Assembly: GCA_018241725.1 (NCBI GenBank)
Contig: JAFEDI010000049.1
Coordinates: 1 to 55,308 of the forward strand
Length of the DNA: 55,308 nt
Direction of reading: 5' to 3'
Source: Pseudomonadota bacterium
GTDB lineage: Bacteria; Pseudomonadota; Gammaproteobacteria; Burkholderiales; Rhodocyclaceae
Shown: one piece after another, positions 16,974-25,823 of the stretch
Position numbering within the stretch: position 1 is the stretch's first letter
How the letters are laid out: the number at the start of each line of letters is the position of its first letter
Translations under genes and position numbers: made by a program
The notes under the pieces: generated by a model
What the model was told of the DNA's origin: nothing
The model's input: the letters and a program-made list of their open reading frames with translations, nothing else
The model's database searches: none

Positions 16974-17608
16974 TGAAGCTTGCTCTCTCGCGCGTGCACT
17001 TTCCGGTAACCACGTTGGGGCCTGGCCGGAGGTTAGGGATATGGCTGCAGGGATGTTCCATCCGCTGCCCTGGATGCATCTCGTCAGATACTTGGGCGAA
17101 ACGGGTTCCGGATGTAGATGTCGCTGACGTACTCGACTGCATTCAGCCCTGGCTCCATGAGTGTGATGGCGTCACCATTTCCGGTGGTGAGCCATTTGAG
17201 CAGCCGGAGGCATTGAAGCTACTTCTCCACGCGATTCGCCAGTTATCGGGGGTGAACATCTTGGTTTATAGCGGGCTACCGCTCGAAGTGCTTGAGAACA
17301 GTGATGTCGTGAAGCAGGGGTTAGCCGACTGCCTGATTTCCGACCCGTTCGACGTGAACATGGGGCAGACGAAGTACATGCGAGGCAGTGACAACCAAAG
17401 GATGACTTGCCTGACGGCCCTTGGGTACGAAGTGTTCGGTTCTTTGGACCGATACGCTATCGATGCTGACCGGCAGCTCGACGTCATGTTTGATGGGAAT
17501 GGTGAGGTGTGGCTCGCAGGGATTCCGAGTCGAGGAGATATGGCTCGCTTGCAATTGATTCTAGAGAGCCAAGGAACTTACGTTAGGACGACGGAGGCGC
17601 GTTCGTGA
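16973..17608 (+). CDS. radical SAM activase-like protein
   Basis: This 211-residue protein has the cluster motif C28-(3)-C32-(2)-C35 (GCSIRCPGC), preceded by GIWLQ. The spacing is that of radical SAM activating enzymes such as NrdG and PflA. VTISGGEPFEQPEALKLLL is the SAM-binding GGE motif. The protein is short, without an extra ferredoxin domain. Activases install glycyl radicals or modify a protein partner; no glycyl radical enzyme is encoded nearby, so the substrate is unknown and may be another operon product. ATG 16973 overlaps the preceding stop, and its own stop overlaps the next GTG. Confidence 0.88.
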   Translation: MKLALSRVHFPVTTLGPGRRLGIWLQGCSIRCPGCISSDTWAKRVPDVDVADVLDCIQPWLHECDGVTISGGEPFEQPEALKLLLHAIRQLSGVNILVYSGLPLEVLENSDVVKQGLADCLISDPFDVNMGQTKYMRGSDNQRMTCLTALGYEVFGSLDRYAIDADRQLDVMFDGNGEVWLAGIPSRGDMARLQLILESQGTYVRTTEARS

Positions 17609-20600
17609 CTAACCTCGTTCGCTACTGCCCGTGTTGCCACACGGAACGTGCTGTCCACGAAGTCTCGTGTGAAGGGGTTGTCGACGGCCTCCCATGCAAT
17701 TGGCCATTGCTGGAAGTTCAAATTACACCTGCAGGTTGGCGCCCGGCGGAGGTCATTCCTGCAGAGGCACCCCCGGTTGGGGCTTTGCAAGTTGGACTTG
17801 TTTGCACAAATGGCCACGCGTTGGAGGCGGGCGATTTTCTCTGCCCGGTCTGTGGGGCTGAAGCTGTTGAGAGCAGTGAATCGGGGGAAGGAGTAGAAGC
17901 AGCTTCTCCTGCTACTTCAGAGACCGTTATCGCTGGGTGGCGGGTGCTTCGGGAAGTCAGTTCCACTGCGGGTCGGCGTGACAGGTACTTGGTCGAAGAG
18001 GATGCAGGAGAGCAAAAGGGCATACTCACCCTGTATCACCACGGCTGGGAGCCGGACGTCACTGTTTACGACGCTCTTCGCCGCGTCTCCCTCGAGCATG
18101 TGCCACAGATTTTGGCAACGGGGCGCTGGGAAGACCGCGCATATGAAGTTGCGGAGGAGCTGACCGGCGGAACTTTGGCTGACTTGGGCGTCGTGGCTAC
18201 TGACTCCACTGGTGTGCGGCGTATAGCCTATGAGCTCGGCAAGGCCCTCGATGCACTTGCCGAGGTCGGACTGCGGCACCGAGACATCCGGCCGGGAACG
18301 CTCTTGGTGCGAAACCGCGACCCTCTGGACTTGGTCATTGGAGGCTTCGGCTCTGCTCGTTTGTCCGAGTACGACTTGGATATTGTTTCACCCCTTGAGG
18401 TTACTAGGTACACAGCCCCTGAAGCCGTCGCTGGTGGGGTTGCTGCGGCATCCGACTGGTGGAGCCTCGGCATCGTCTTGCTGGAGCAGGTCACAGGTGG
18501 TCGTTGTTTCGAGGGTATCGAGCAGCAGGCGTTTTTGATTCATGTGCTTGCCAATGGTGTGCCGATTTCTCCGGAGGTGCCTCAGGATGTGGCGTTGCTC
18601 CTTCGCGGGTTGCTTGCGCGCGACCGTCACAAGCGTTGGAGGTGGAAAGAGGTTCAGGCTTGGTTGAATGGGCAGTCACCCGAGGCGCCTGAGGCCCGCG
18701 CTGAGAATGCAGGTGGTGGTGCCGAGGGGCCGGCGCTGACCTTGGGTGGGAAGTCCTTTCGAACATTGTCTTCCTACGCCTTGGCGGCAGCGGGCGTCGA
18801 TGCCTGGGACGAGGCTCGAGACCAGCTTGTGCGCGGAGGTATCACTGATTGGGCGCAATCTATGGAAGCTCCGGCGCAGCAAGTCGCTGGCCTGAGGCGA
18901 ATCGCGAAAGACGCATCCGTCACTGACGATTGGCGACTGCTCGTTGCTCTCAAGGTATTGAACCAAGACATGCCGCCTGTGATGAAGGGCGCCATCGTCA
19001 GCCCGAAGTGGCTTCTGGAGAACCCGCTTGAAGGCTACGACCTCATATGCGGACCTGTGCCGGATTTGCTTCATGAACTGGACCAGGACAACTGGCTGTT
19101 GCGCTTGAAGGGGCGAGTAGCCGCTGTGCGTGAGCGGGCAGAGCACCTGGCTATTGACTTGGACGAAGACACGCTACGCGTCTACCTCCTGAGTACATCG
19201 AGGGCTCGACTTAGTGCTGAGTGGGACAGCCGCCGGCGTGTGTTCCCGGATTCAGAGCATCTGGGGCTACTAAACTTACTGGAGCGTCGCAGTCTGAGCG
19301 AAGAGGACCTTATTGTGGTGCTTAGCGCTGCACCCAGTCAGTTCCGCTCCTGCGAGGCCATTGTGGAAGAGGCGCGGCAGCTTGCTGTTGCGGGCGGAGT
19401 GGTCATGTTCGACACCAGTACCGCTGCCAATATGGTCACCTGGCCACGGGGAGAGATTCTCGAGGCCACTGCGGAGCGTGTCGAAGGCTTCGCCCGCTGC
19501 AGCTATGCGGTAGTAAATGACTGGGCTGAACGGTTCCGGCTCGAGCGGCGGATGCCCTTGGCTCAGGCTCTGGTTCTTCTCTCTGTGCCGAAGGAGCAGT
19601 GGCAGGAGCCGCACCGGCAGCAGTACGTATCTCATTTGCTATCGTTCTTCGAGAAGAAGGTGGTGACTGCAGTCATGCGTGGGCCGCTGGTTCGTATGAC
19701 CATTGGCAAGAGCACCCCGAGGGTGGACCTGAAAGAGCTCCACACCAAGCGAATGGATGCAGGTGGCCTTTTGGAACACCTGCTCAAGCGCAACGCCACG
19801 GCTTTAGTCCTGGACCCGGCCTCACTCGACCCACTTGGCACTACCGGCTACAGGCTGCAGGCACTGGACCGTCAGAGTGAGCTGTACAAACGAGATACGG
19901 GCATCGATGGCCTGTATCTCGGGTTCCCATTCCTTTTGACAAAGGAGGCCAAGTCTGGCGCGAAGCCGCGCATCGCACCTGTGCTCTTATGGCCAGTCCG
20001 CGTGCGTCATGAGGTTGGTGCGCGGAGCAATGTCCAAGTCTGGTTCGACAGCGAGCGAGAGGAGGTGCGCCTCAACCCCGCACTTGAGACCTTGGTCGGA
20101 CAGGAGACGGTCAAGAAATGGGCCAAGGTTGCTGAGGAACTCCTAGGGCGCTCAGCGCTTCGTGCCGCCGATGTTATCGACGCATTTGGCACGCTTGCTA
20201 CCCCGCTCTCACGCGAATTGGTCGCCTTGCCAGGGCCTAAGGTAGACGTGCCTGCGATGAGCATGGGACTCGAGTGCGCAGGCGTGTTGTTTCACATGAG
20301 CTTCATGGGCCAAGCTATAGGAGAGGAAATCCGCAGCTTGCGGTCGCTGCCGCCAGCGGGAACAGGCTTGGAAACCGCCCTGCGCCTTAAGACTGGCGAA
20401 GCATCCGCTATGGTGGCACCAGTCAGGCCAAAGGAAGTTGACCGCTATTTCACGGTGTTCTCTGACCCGTCGCAAGAGGCTGCAGTCCTTCAGGCTAGGG
20501 TTGCGCCTGGTTTGTTGGTGGAAGGGCCTCCTGGGACCGGTAAAAGCCAGACCATCGTCAACATGGTTGGTGACGCTATCGGCCAAAGTCGAAGTGTGCT

Positions 20601-23600
20601 CATCGTGTGCCAGAAGCACGCAGCACTAGAGGTAGTGCACAAACGGTTGGTTGCGGAGGAACTTGGCAACCGGGTTGTCATGGTCAATGACGTCAACAAG
20701 GACCGACAGCCCATTATTCGAGCCGTCCGCGAGCAGTTGGAGGAGTTGGTGCGCCGCTCTACCGACACCGCGGCGCAAATCAAACGGAAACGTGAGGTAG
20801 TCGCGGCTCGCATCGAGTCGAATGAAGCCACTCTCGACAAGCACCATGCCGCTCTGCATCAGATTGATGAAGCCGTAGGCCTGAGTTATCGGGTACTCCT
20901 TGGTGAGCTTATCGAGTTTGAGCAGGCGGGTGTGACGTTGGACGTTCCAGCATTGCGGGCAATGCTTCAGCGCCTGAACATCGGCCAGCTCGCGAAGCTA
21001 GAGGAAGACGTTGCTCCCGCGGTACGGCACTGGCTGCCTGCGAAATATGAGGGCAGCTACCTAGCCTATTTGCAGCCCTTCGCCGCTGATTTGGCAACTC
21101 TGAATGATTTCCGTGCCGCGTTCGACAAGTTTGTGCAGTCGGAGGAAGCCCGGCATCAGGTTCTGACCACCCAGCCCACTAGTTTTGAAGTGGAGGACCC
21201 TCGGCCTCACCAGACTTGGCTCTCGTCATATGGCAGTGAGTTTCTTCAGTTGGTGGATGAGCAACGTGGCTGTCTAGCTAAGTGGTTGCCTCTGTTCCGG
21301 GGCGCTGCTGAGGGCGAGCCTGCGGGGTTGAAGCATATTGACGACCTTCGCAAGTTGCGTGACGGCCTGTCAGCGTGCCGAAGTCAGGACTATGACGTGA
21401 AGCTCTCGCCGGCGCTTTGCCGTGTTCCGCCAGACAAGCTAGAGCAGTTGCGTGCCTTGACGGCTGAGGCCATCGAGCCGCTTGGTTTCTTTGCGCAACT
21501 GAATGTCTTTCGGACTATGCGGAAGGGTAAGGTGACTAAGTTTCTTCGGTCTCTCGGGGACAACTCGACTTCCGACCGGATGGTGAAGCTGCTCGCTGCT
21601 GTTCAGCTGGAGCAGAGCTGGCGGCCGCTGCGCGAAACCACGGGAAAACTGTATTCTTGCTTGTCCCTCCCCGCACTGGAGGCCGATGCCGGCGCAGAGA
21701 TGCTGCCGGCTGTTTCGAAGACGCTGTCTGAGCTGCAAGCTGTTGCCTTGCATGCCGCACATCTCCAAGCCGCACCCTGGCCAGACCGCATGGACAAGGT
21801 CGCACTCACAGGAACGCGTGAAGTGTTCCTGCGACTCTATGCCGAGTTCGACGCAGCATTCGCTCGTCACCAGGCGCGTACCGATAGTCTCGTTGCGCTT
21901 AGAGCCTTGCAGCCGTGGATGCAGCTCACCTGGATGCAGGACTGCCAGCAAGCCGTCATTGAGAACGATGGCAACGGTCAGCGTGTGCAACCCATTGTGT
22001 CCGCGATGCCTTCCTTGGCGGCCTACCAGCTATTCCGCGCACGTGCAGCTCAGATGTCGCCGCAGGCCACGCAAGTGCTAGCCATTCTGAGAGGCAAAGA
22101 GAGTCAGCTGCTTGCTATCCCCGCCGCTGACCTCGACGAAGTTACGAGGCGCATTCTCGGCCGTGAAGCCCGGCTTGCTTGGAAGCAGGCGATGGAACAA
22201 AGTACGCCGGAACTCTCGATGGAGCGGCGAGAGCTCGCCAACAAGGTTGGCGTTCTTGAGCAGCTTGATAAGGAGATGCGGCTTCTCAACCGGCAACTAC
22301 TTCAGGTGAACTTCGACATGGAGGCAGTGCGACCCTTGCGCGAATGGGAAGACATTACCCGGCTGACTGGGCAGCGTGCCCGACGTCTAAGGGAGTTCAT
22401 CGAGCTCGGAGCCGGTCTGGGCCTCATGAAGTTGCGTCCTGTGTGGATGATGAACCCGGACGTTGCGAGCCGTATTCTTCCTCTTAAGGCTGGGCTGTTC
22501 GACACAGTTATCTACGACGAAGCATCGCAGATGCCAGTGGAGTTTGCACTGCCGACATTGTTTCGTGGCAAGGTTTCTGTGGTCAGCGGCGATGAAAAGC
22601 AGATGCCGCCCACTGCCTTCTTTGCCAGCAAAGTGGAAAGCGACGAGGGGCACATCTTTGACGGAGAACTGCCGGATGAGGGGGCGACTCCCGAGGAGAT
22701 AGATGTTTTCGAAGAGACGTGGAATCGGAGGGAAATCAAGGACTGCCCGGACCTGCTACAACTGGCCCGAGCGAACTTGCCGAACACACGATTGCAAATC
22801 CATTACCGCTCGTCGTACCGTGAGCTCATTGGGTACTCGAACGCTGCTTTCTACGCCAACGACTTGAGTGTCCCGGTTCGTCACCCAGAAGACGTTGTCC
22901 GGGCTGCGAGGCCAATTGAGATAGTGCGAGTCGATGGTGTCTACAAGGAGCAGACTAATCCGGAAGAGGCGCAGCGAGTCGTCGACATCCTCGCGCAGCT
23001 CTGGACCGTGCCGGCAGGACAGCGGCCCTCAGTTGGCATCGTGACGTTCAACCGCAAGCAAGCTGACCTCATCGAGGATTTGTTGGAGGAGCGAGCCGAA
23101 TCGGACGCCACCTTTAGGGCTGCACTTAGTCAAGAATCTGAACGCTATGAAGACGGCGAAGACATGAGCGTCTTCGTCAAGAACGTCGAGAATGTGCAGG
23201 GGGACGAGAGGGACATCATCGTGTTCTCGTCCACGTTTGGCCGTAATGCCCAAGGTTCCTTTCTTCGATTTTTTGGTGTTCTTGGACAGAAAGGGGGGGA
23301 GCGTCGCTTGAACGTGGCCATAACGCGTTCTCGGAAGAAGATTTACATGGTGACTTCCATGCCGATTCCTGAAATTAGTGACCTCCTGAGTACAAGAAGG
23401 ACACCTGCTACGCCTCGTGATTTTCTGCAGGGCTACATGGAGTACGCTCGCTTGGTCTCGTCGGGCGAGTTTTCTGCGGCCAAGTCGCTCTTGTCGCGTA
23501 TTACGCCCCGACACGAGGTTGCAAGAGCGTCTTTCCGTGCCGACGGTAGCGAAGATGCATTCTATCGAGCCGTGGGCGACTTCCTTCGCTCGCTCGGGCA

Positions 23601-23883
23601 CCAAGTCAAGACGGCGGAGGATGCGGACGCGTTTGGGCTCGACTACGCTATCGAGCATCCACAGACCGGTTTGTTTGCAATTGGAATCGAGTGTGATGCA
23701 CCTCGCCATCCATTGCTGCAGCATGCGCGTGCGCGGGAGGTCTGGCGCCCGCAAGTGCTGGAGCGCTCATTGCCGGCGCTCCATCGGGTGTCCTGCCACG
23801 GTTGGTATCACGACGGTGAACAAGAGCGCACCCGACTTCTCAATGCAATCAAGATGTCCCTCGACGTCGAGGAAGCAGTATGA
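17605..23883 (+). CDS. 2092-residue zinc-ribbon/pseudokinase/SF1 helicase/Vsr-like nuclease
   Basis: Domains in order: two zinc ribbons (C8, C10/C11, C22, C31 and C67, H71, C80, C83); a Ser/Thr-kinase fold at about 110-350 with HRD (225-227), APE (271-273) and DWWSLGIVLLE, but GFG at 247-249 instead of DFG and no clear VAIK lysine; a long middle region leading to a superfamily 1 helicase with Walker A GPPGTGKS (974-981), DEAS (1638-1641), GDEKQMPP and LNVAITRSR near 1905; and a C-terminal Vsr/MTES_1575-type nuclease with D2013 (GLDYAI) and E2029 (IGIECD). The layout recalls helicase-Vsr proteins and kinase-helicases known from phage defence. The kinase is probably inactive. Its GTG overlaps the radical SAM stop. 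Confidence 0.87.
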   Translation: MTNLVRYCPCCHTERAVHEVSCEGVVDGLPCNWPLLEVQITPAGWRPAEVIPAEAPPVGALQVGLVCTNGHALEAGDFLCPVCGAEAVESSESGEGVEAASPATSETVIAGWRVLREVSSTAGRRDRYLVEEDAGEQKGILTLYHHGWEPDVTVYDALRRVSLEHVPQILATGRWEDRAYEVAEELTGGTLADLGVVATDSTGVRRIAYELGKALDALAEVGLRHRDIRPGTLLVRNRDPLDLVIGGFGSARLSEYDLDIVSPLEVTRYTAPEAVAGGVAAASDWWSLGIVLLEQVTGGRCFEGIEQQAFLIHVLANGVPISPEVPQDVALLLRGLLARDRHKRWRWKEVQAWLNGQSPEAPEARAENAGGGAEGPALTLGGKSFRTLSSYALAAAGVDAWDEARDQLVRGGITDWAQSMEAPAQQVAGLRRIAKDASVTDDWRLLVALKVLNQDMPPVMKGAIVSPKWLLENPLEGYDLICGPVPDLLHELDQDNWLLRLKGRVAAVRERAEHLAIDLDEDTLRVYLLSTSRARLSAEWDSRRRVFPDSEHLGLLNLLERRSLSEEDLIVVLSAAPSQFRSCEAIVEEARQLAVAGGVVMFDTSTAANMVTWPRGEILEATAERVEGFARCSYAVVNDWAERFRLERRMPLAQALVLLSVPKEQWQEPHRQQYVSHLLSFFEKKVVTAVMRGPLVRMTIGKSTPRVDLKELHTKRMDAGGLLEHLLKRNATALVLDPASLDPLGTTGYRLQALDRQSELYKRDTGIDGLYLGFPFLLTKEAKSGAKPRIAPVLLWPVRVRHEVGARSNVQVWFDSEREEVRLNPALETLVGQETVKKWAKVAEELLGRSALRAADVIDAFGTLATPLSRELVALPGPKVDVPAMSMGLECAGVLFHMSFMGQAIGEEIRSLRSLPPAGTGLETALRLKTGEASAMVAPVRPKEVDRYFTVFSDPSQEAAVLQARVAPGLLVEGPPGTGKSQTIVNMVGDAIGQSRSVLIVCQKHAALEVVHKRLVAEELGNRVVMVNDVNKDRQPIIRAVREQLEELVRRSTDTAAQIKRKREVVAARIESNEATLDKHHAALHQIDEAVGLSYRVLLGELIEFEQAGVTLDVPALRAMLQRLNIGQLAKLEEDVAPAVRHWLPAKYEGSYLAYLQPFAADLATLNDFRAAFDKFVQSEEARHQVLTTQPTSFEVEDPRPHQTWLSSYGSEFLQLVDEQRGCLAKWLPLFRGAAEGEPAGLKHIDDLRKLRDGLSACRSQDYDVKLSPALCRVPPDKLEQLRALTAEAIEPLGFFAQLNVFRTMRKGKVTKFLRSLGDNSTSDRMVKLLAAVQLEQSWRPLRETTGKLYSCLSLPALEADAGAEMLPAVSKTLSELQAVALHAAHLQAAPWPDRMDKVALTGTREVFLRLYAEFDAAFARHQARTDSLVALRALQPWMQLTWMQDCQQAVIENDGNGQRVQPIVSAMPSLAAYQLFRARAAQMSPQATQVLAILRGKESQLLAIPAADLDEVTRRILGREARLAWKQAMEQSTPELSMERRELANKVGVLEQLDKEMRLLNRQLLQVNFDMEAVRPLREWEDITRLTGQRARRLREFIELGAGLGLMKLRPVWMMNPDVASRILPLKAGLFDTVIYDEASQMPVEFALPTLFRGKVSVVSGDEKQMPPTAFFASKVESDEGHIFDGELPDEGATPEEIDVFEETWNRREIKDCPDLLQLARANLPNTRLQIHYRSSYRELIGYSNAAFYANDLSVPVRHPEDVVRAARPIEIVRVDGVYKEQTNPEEAQRVVDILAQLWTVPAGQRPSVGIVTFNRKQADLIEDLLEERAESDATFRAALSQESERYEDGEDMSVFVKNVENVQGDERDIIVFSSTFGRNAQGSFLRFFGVLGQKGGERRLNVAITRSRKKIYMVTSMPIPEISDLLSTRRTPATPRDFLQGYMEYARLVSSGEFSAAKSLLSRITPRHEVARASFRADGSEDAFYRAVGDFLRSLGHQVKTAEDADAFGLDYAIEHPQTGLFAIGIECDAPRHPLLQHARAREVWRPQVLERSLPALHRVSCHGWYHDGEQERTRLLNAIKMSLDVEEAV

Positions 23884-25208
23884 GCGGTCCCAAAGTCGTA
23901 AAAGTCATTACTCGCGAGGAGTTGGTCGCAACGGGTGAGTCCCTCCTGCGGAGGCTGGACGCCGCGCTAGCGGAATGGGAGCGGGCGTGTGCCGCGCTTG
24001 GTGTGAGTTTTGCCGACCAGAAGGCTTCGAAAGATAGACGAAACTCCTTGGAGCAGATGTTTCGAGCGGACCGATTTGCGGAGTTCGGCCAAGCGGTCGT
24101 ATTGGAGATTGACTTCTTAGACGCTGATGCAGGTTGCCGCCGAGAAAGGGCGGCTCAAGCTCGTGCAAAGGAACGTGCTCGTCTGAATAGTGGCAAGGCG
24201 CTAGCAAAGGAGTTGCTAGGACAGGTTGCCCCTGGCTCACCAGAATGGAGTGAATTGAAGCGTGCGGCAGTTGGAGAGCTGGCCCTGAAGGACTTGGACG
24301 CGGTGCTCGCACGTGCGCGGCAGGCATTGTTTCAGCCTGCCACACATCAACTTAGCACCAGCCAACAAGCCTTGGCTGCACGCCTGGCAAGTGGCGAGAA
24401 GGCCGATGACTTTGAGGCTTGGCGCCAGAGACTGGTGATTTCGTCATTGAGGCTTGAGGTTCTCTTTGGACACATCTCGGAGTTGGAGTTGCTCGGACAA
24501 CCCGGACGGGCCTTGGAGCTACATCAGGAGATGTTAGATGTAGCCTCTATTCCTGAAGATGCTGTTCGTGAGATGCGTCTCGATTCCCTTCTTATTTCGC
24601 TCCAGAGGGCTAAAGAGGAAGCTGTCGAACTCGAAAAGCTGCGACGAAAAGCAGCCTTTCTTGGCGCCGAGCTTGCTCGTTACCAAGATGGCTCAGAGGC
24701 GCGCCAGATGCTCCAAGCCGCTCCCCTTGGTGGTATCTCTGAACTCCAGACAGTGGTTACCGCTGGCGAGCAGAGATTGACGGAGTTACAGGCCGCGCAA
24801 GTTGCTGATGCTCGCCGTAGAGCAGTACTCGATGGACTTCAGCAGTTGGGCTATCTGGTGCATGAGGAGCTGTCGACTGCGACCAGCGCAGGAGGACGAT
24901 TGGTCGTACGCAATCCCGTGAGCATCAGCTATGGAGTTGAGATTGCTGCGGCTCCTGGGATGGAGCGGTTGCAGGTGAGGGCAGTAGCTTTCGAGGCTAA
25001 CCGAGATACATCGGGTGACATTCCTGCAGAGCAGCGGTGGTGTGACGACTTCGGAGCACTTAAAGCAACGCTAAAGGCGCAAGGCTCGGATGTCATTGTT
25101 GAGAGGGCCTTGGGGGTGGGGGCCGTCCCGCTTAAGCTCCTTTTGAATCCGACAACGGATGAAGCGCGACATGCGTCAGTCGCTCCTCGCCAAGCGGTCA
25201 GGGAATAG
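23880..25208 (+). CDS. coiled-coil protein, last gene of five-gene operon
   Basis: This 442-residue protein starts MSGPKVVKVITREELVATGE and overlaps the helicase stop as ATGA. It has no signal peptide or membrane segment. Residues 10-160 and 220-320 are rich in Leu, Ala, Glu and Arg and should form long helices or coiled coils. The last 110 residues, beginning about VLDGLQQLGYLVHEEL, look like a mixed alpha/beta domain. I recall similar proteins starting MSGPKVV beside kinase-helicase genes, but I do not recognise a function. A structural or sensing role in a complex with the ATPases is plausible from operon order only. Confidence 0.7.
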   Translation: MSGPKVVKVITREELVATGESLLRRLDAALAEWERACAALGVSFADQKASKDRRNSLEQMFRADRFAEFGQAVVLEIDFLDADAGCRRERAAQARAKERARLNSGKALAKELLGQVAPGSPEWSELKRAAVGELALKDLDAVLARARQALFQPATHQLSTSQQALAARLASGEKADDFEAWRQRLVISSLRLEVLFGHISELELLGQPGRALELHQEMLDVASIPEDAVREMRLDSLLISLQRAKEEAVELEKLRRKAAFLGAELARYQDGSEARQMLQAAPLGGISELQTVVTAGEQRLTELQAAQVADARRRAVLDGLQQLGYLVHEELSTATSAGGRLVVRNPVSISYGVEIAAAPGMERLQVRAVAFEANRDTSGDIPAEQRWCDDFGALKATLKAQGSDVIVERALGVGAVPLKLLLNPTTDEARHASVAPRQAVRE

Positions 25209-25319
25209 CGGCACTCCCGGCTGCTTGGTGCAACGTCCCTTCAACGTACGACGACAACACTAAAATAAAGACTTGCGAATTTGTTTGTGCTGTACAAAAA
25301 GACAGAGTCTGGGCTCGCC

Positions 25320-25658
25320 ATGATTCGCATTGTCTGCCCCTTTTGCCATGTCCCCTTGAGTCTGCAGGAGTTGATTCCGGCTCAGTTGGGAGCACGTTCA
25401 TGTCTGCTGTGTCCCGGGTGTTTAGGCGTGTTGGTGACCGACCCTGTTCCCACAGTAGGAGAGCGCGAAGATGTGACACGTCAAGCGGCGGTGGCACGCC
25501 GAGCTTGGCACTTGCGTGTTTTTTCCGCTACTAGATGTGCCGAAGTTGGCGCCGCTAATCGACATAGTCAAGGTGTCTGCGGGCTTTCGCCGTTGGTAGC
25601 TAATTATGAAGAAAGTGTCTCAGCGTCAATCATTGGGTCGAGGGCTGCACTTGGTTAA
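25320..25658 (+). CDS. small zinc-ribbon protein
   Basis: The first 45 residues (MIRIVCPFCHVPLSLQELIP, then CLLCPGCLGVLV) form a treble-clef or ribbon with two CxxC pairs, a pattern I have seen in short proteins of unknown role. The remaining 67 residues have no recognisable pattern, so the real product might be shorter through an unseen error. It lies 111 bp after the five-gene operon in the same direction and could be its sixth member. Confidence 0.5.
   Translation: MIRIVCPFCHVPLSLQELIPAQLGARSCLLCPGCLGVLVTDPVPTVGEREDVTRQAAVARRAWHLRVFSATRCAEVGAANRHSQGVCGLSPLVANYEESVSASIIGSRAALG
25628..25657 (+). repeat. dispersed repeat, copy 1
   Basis: The core GGGTCGAGGGCTGC followed by a TTA-containing segment recurs at 29530 and 32294. 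This copy lies between the zinc-ribbon gene and the UvrD gene and is the most diverged on its right side. Confidence 0.5.
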
Positions 25659-25823
25659 TTTAGCTGTTTAACATAATTCGGTTGTCGGCCAGGAGCGGAC
25701 CGTAGTGATGGCCCGCTTTTGGTTGGGCTGTGCGTACAGACTTACTTGCAAGCAGATGCCCGGCCGCACCGACGGTGCATCCGGATTACTGGCATCGCTG
25801 CGCGCGCCTCCCTCGACGTAGAG

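Noticed and set aside
17605-25208. Type I Mokosh system
   Set aside because: A kinase-like domain and helicase are present, but no PLD nuclease gene accompanies them; instead there is a fused Vsr-like nuclease and three different partner genes.
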